A stretch of 51,073 bases of DNA from Roseburia sp. (GTDB lineage Bacteria; Bacillota; Clostridia; Lachnospirales; Lachnospiraceae), in assembly GCA_026168605.1 (NCBI GenBank), contig JAPFDX010000021.1, positions 1-51,073 of the forward strand, written 5' to 3'. Numbering within the stretch: position 1 is the stretch's first letter; each line of letters opens with the position of its first letter. The position numbers and the translations under genes are program-made. Positions 50,814-51,073 of this stretch are shown here, piece by piece. The notes beneath the pieces were generated by a model, which worked only from the letters and a program-made list of their open reading frames with translations, did not search any database and was not told the origin of the DNA.

Positions 50814-50844
50814 GAAGCAGGCACAAAAAAGTGCTTGCTTCTTT
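50814..50844 (+). terminator. Probable terminator at the end of the flagellar cluster
   Basis: GAAGCAGGCAC (50814-50824) pairs with GTGCTTGCTTC (50831-50841) with one G-T wobble around an A6 loop, followed only by TTT. It is moderately strong. Its right arm overlaps the -35 of the rpsB promoter. Confidence 0.6.
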
Positions 50845-50863
50845 GCATTTCCTATGGTATAAT
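50835..50863 (+). promoter_or_regulatory. Promoter of rpsB
   Basis: TTGCTT (50835-50840) and TATAAT (50858-50863) are 17 bases apart, with TGG before the -10 giving an extended -10. It implies a leader RNA of about 130 bases before rpsB. Confidence 0.7.
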
Positions 50864-50920
50864 GTGAAAGGTTATAGGTTAAGAGCGTGATAACACCGCT
50901 TTTGATCACAAAAAAATACA

Positions 50921-51073
<153 letters not shown>

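Overview
The window is a chromosomal segment from a motile, probably spore-forming clostridium, most likely a Lachnospiraceae of the Roseburia/Agathobacter type. This rests on the Clostridia-type flagellar/chemotaxis gene order, CodY, a sporulation sigma-K-like factor, a DUF1292 protein, strong Gram-positive ribosome binding sites and frequent TTG/GTG starts. No rRNA, tRNA or CRISPR array was seen. The species call is inference.

Layout. (1) About 1-2220 is the right end of an AT-richer integrated element: the tail of a gene, two tiny ORFs and a large serine recombinase reading outward. It abuts the 3' remnant of a host gene, which the element seems to have split. (2) 2334-2652 is a terminator and a repeat-rich spacer. 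(3) 2653-5040 is a ferrous iron uptake operon (feoA, feoB, Cys-rich small membrane protein). (4) 5198-8510 holds gltX and a UvrD-like helicase, converging on a DUF1292 gene. (5) 8938-12213 holds a GH13 debranching-enzyme-like protein that has lost all canonical catalytic motifs, a DUF5662 protein and a sigK-like gene. (6) 12348-17055 holds comM/yifB, dprA and topA. (7) 17163-17945 is codY, with its own promoter and terminator.

(8) 18135-50807 is one long co-directional flagellar/chemotaxis cluster: flgB flgC fliE fliF fliG fliH fliI fliJ motE/ylxF fliK flgD TIGR02530 flgE motA motB fliL fliM fliY cheY fliO fliP fliQ fliR flhB flhA flhF flhG pilZ cheB cheA cheW cheC cheD (small membrane protein) sigD (small hydrophilic protein) DUF6115/SwrB-like (MltG-like short protein). 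It encodes rod and MS-ring, C-ring switch, export ATPase and export gate, hook and hook-length control, stator, placement GTPases, a c-di-GMP receptor, the chemotaxis kinase core and adaptation proteins, and the late flagellar sigma factor. flbD/swrD, cheR, flgM, the rod/hook-filament junction genes and flagellin are not in the window. (9) The window ends in rpsB, preceded by a promoter and a potentially structured leader.

The frame dprA-topA-codY-flgB...sigD-(swrB position)-rpsB matches the Bacillus subtilis fla/che neighbourhood. The non-core genes between cheD and rpsB therefore sit where motility accessory factors are expected. The most unusual items are the apparently dead GH13 protein, an FlgD carrying two surface-protein-like helical repeats and an acidic tail, an AT-rich foreign-looking block inside flgE, inverted repeats over the -35 elements of two flagellar promoters, the accessory genes around sigD, and the rpsB leader.
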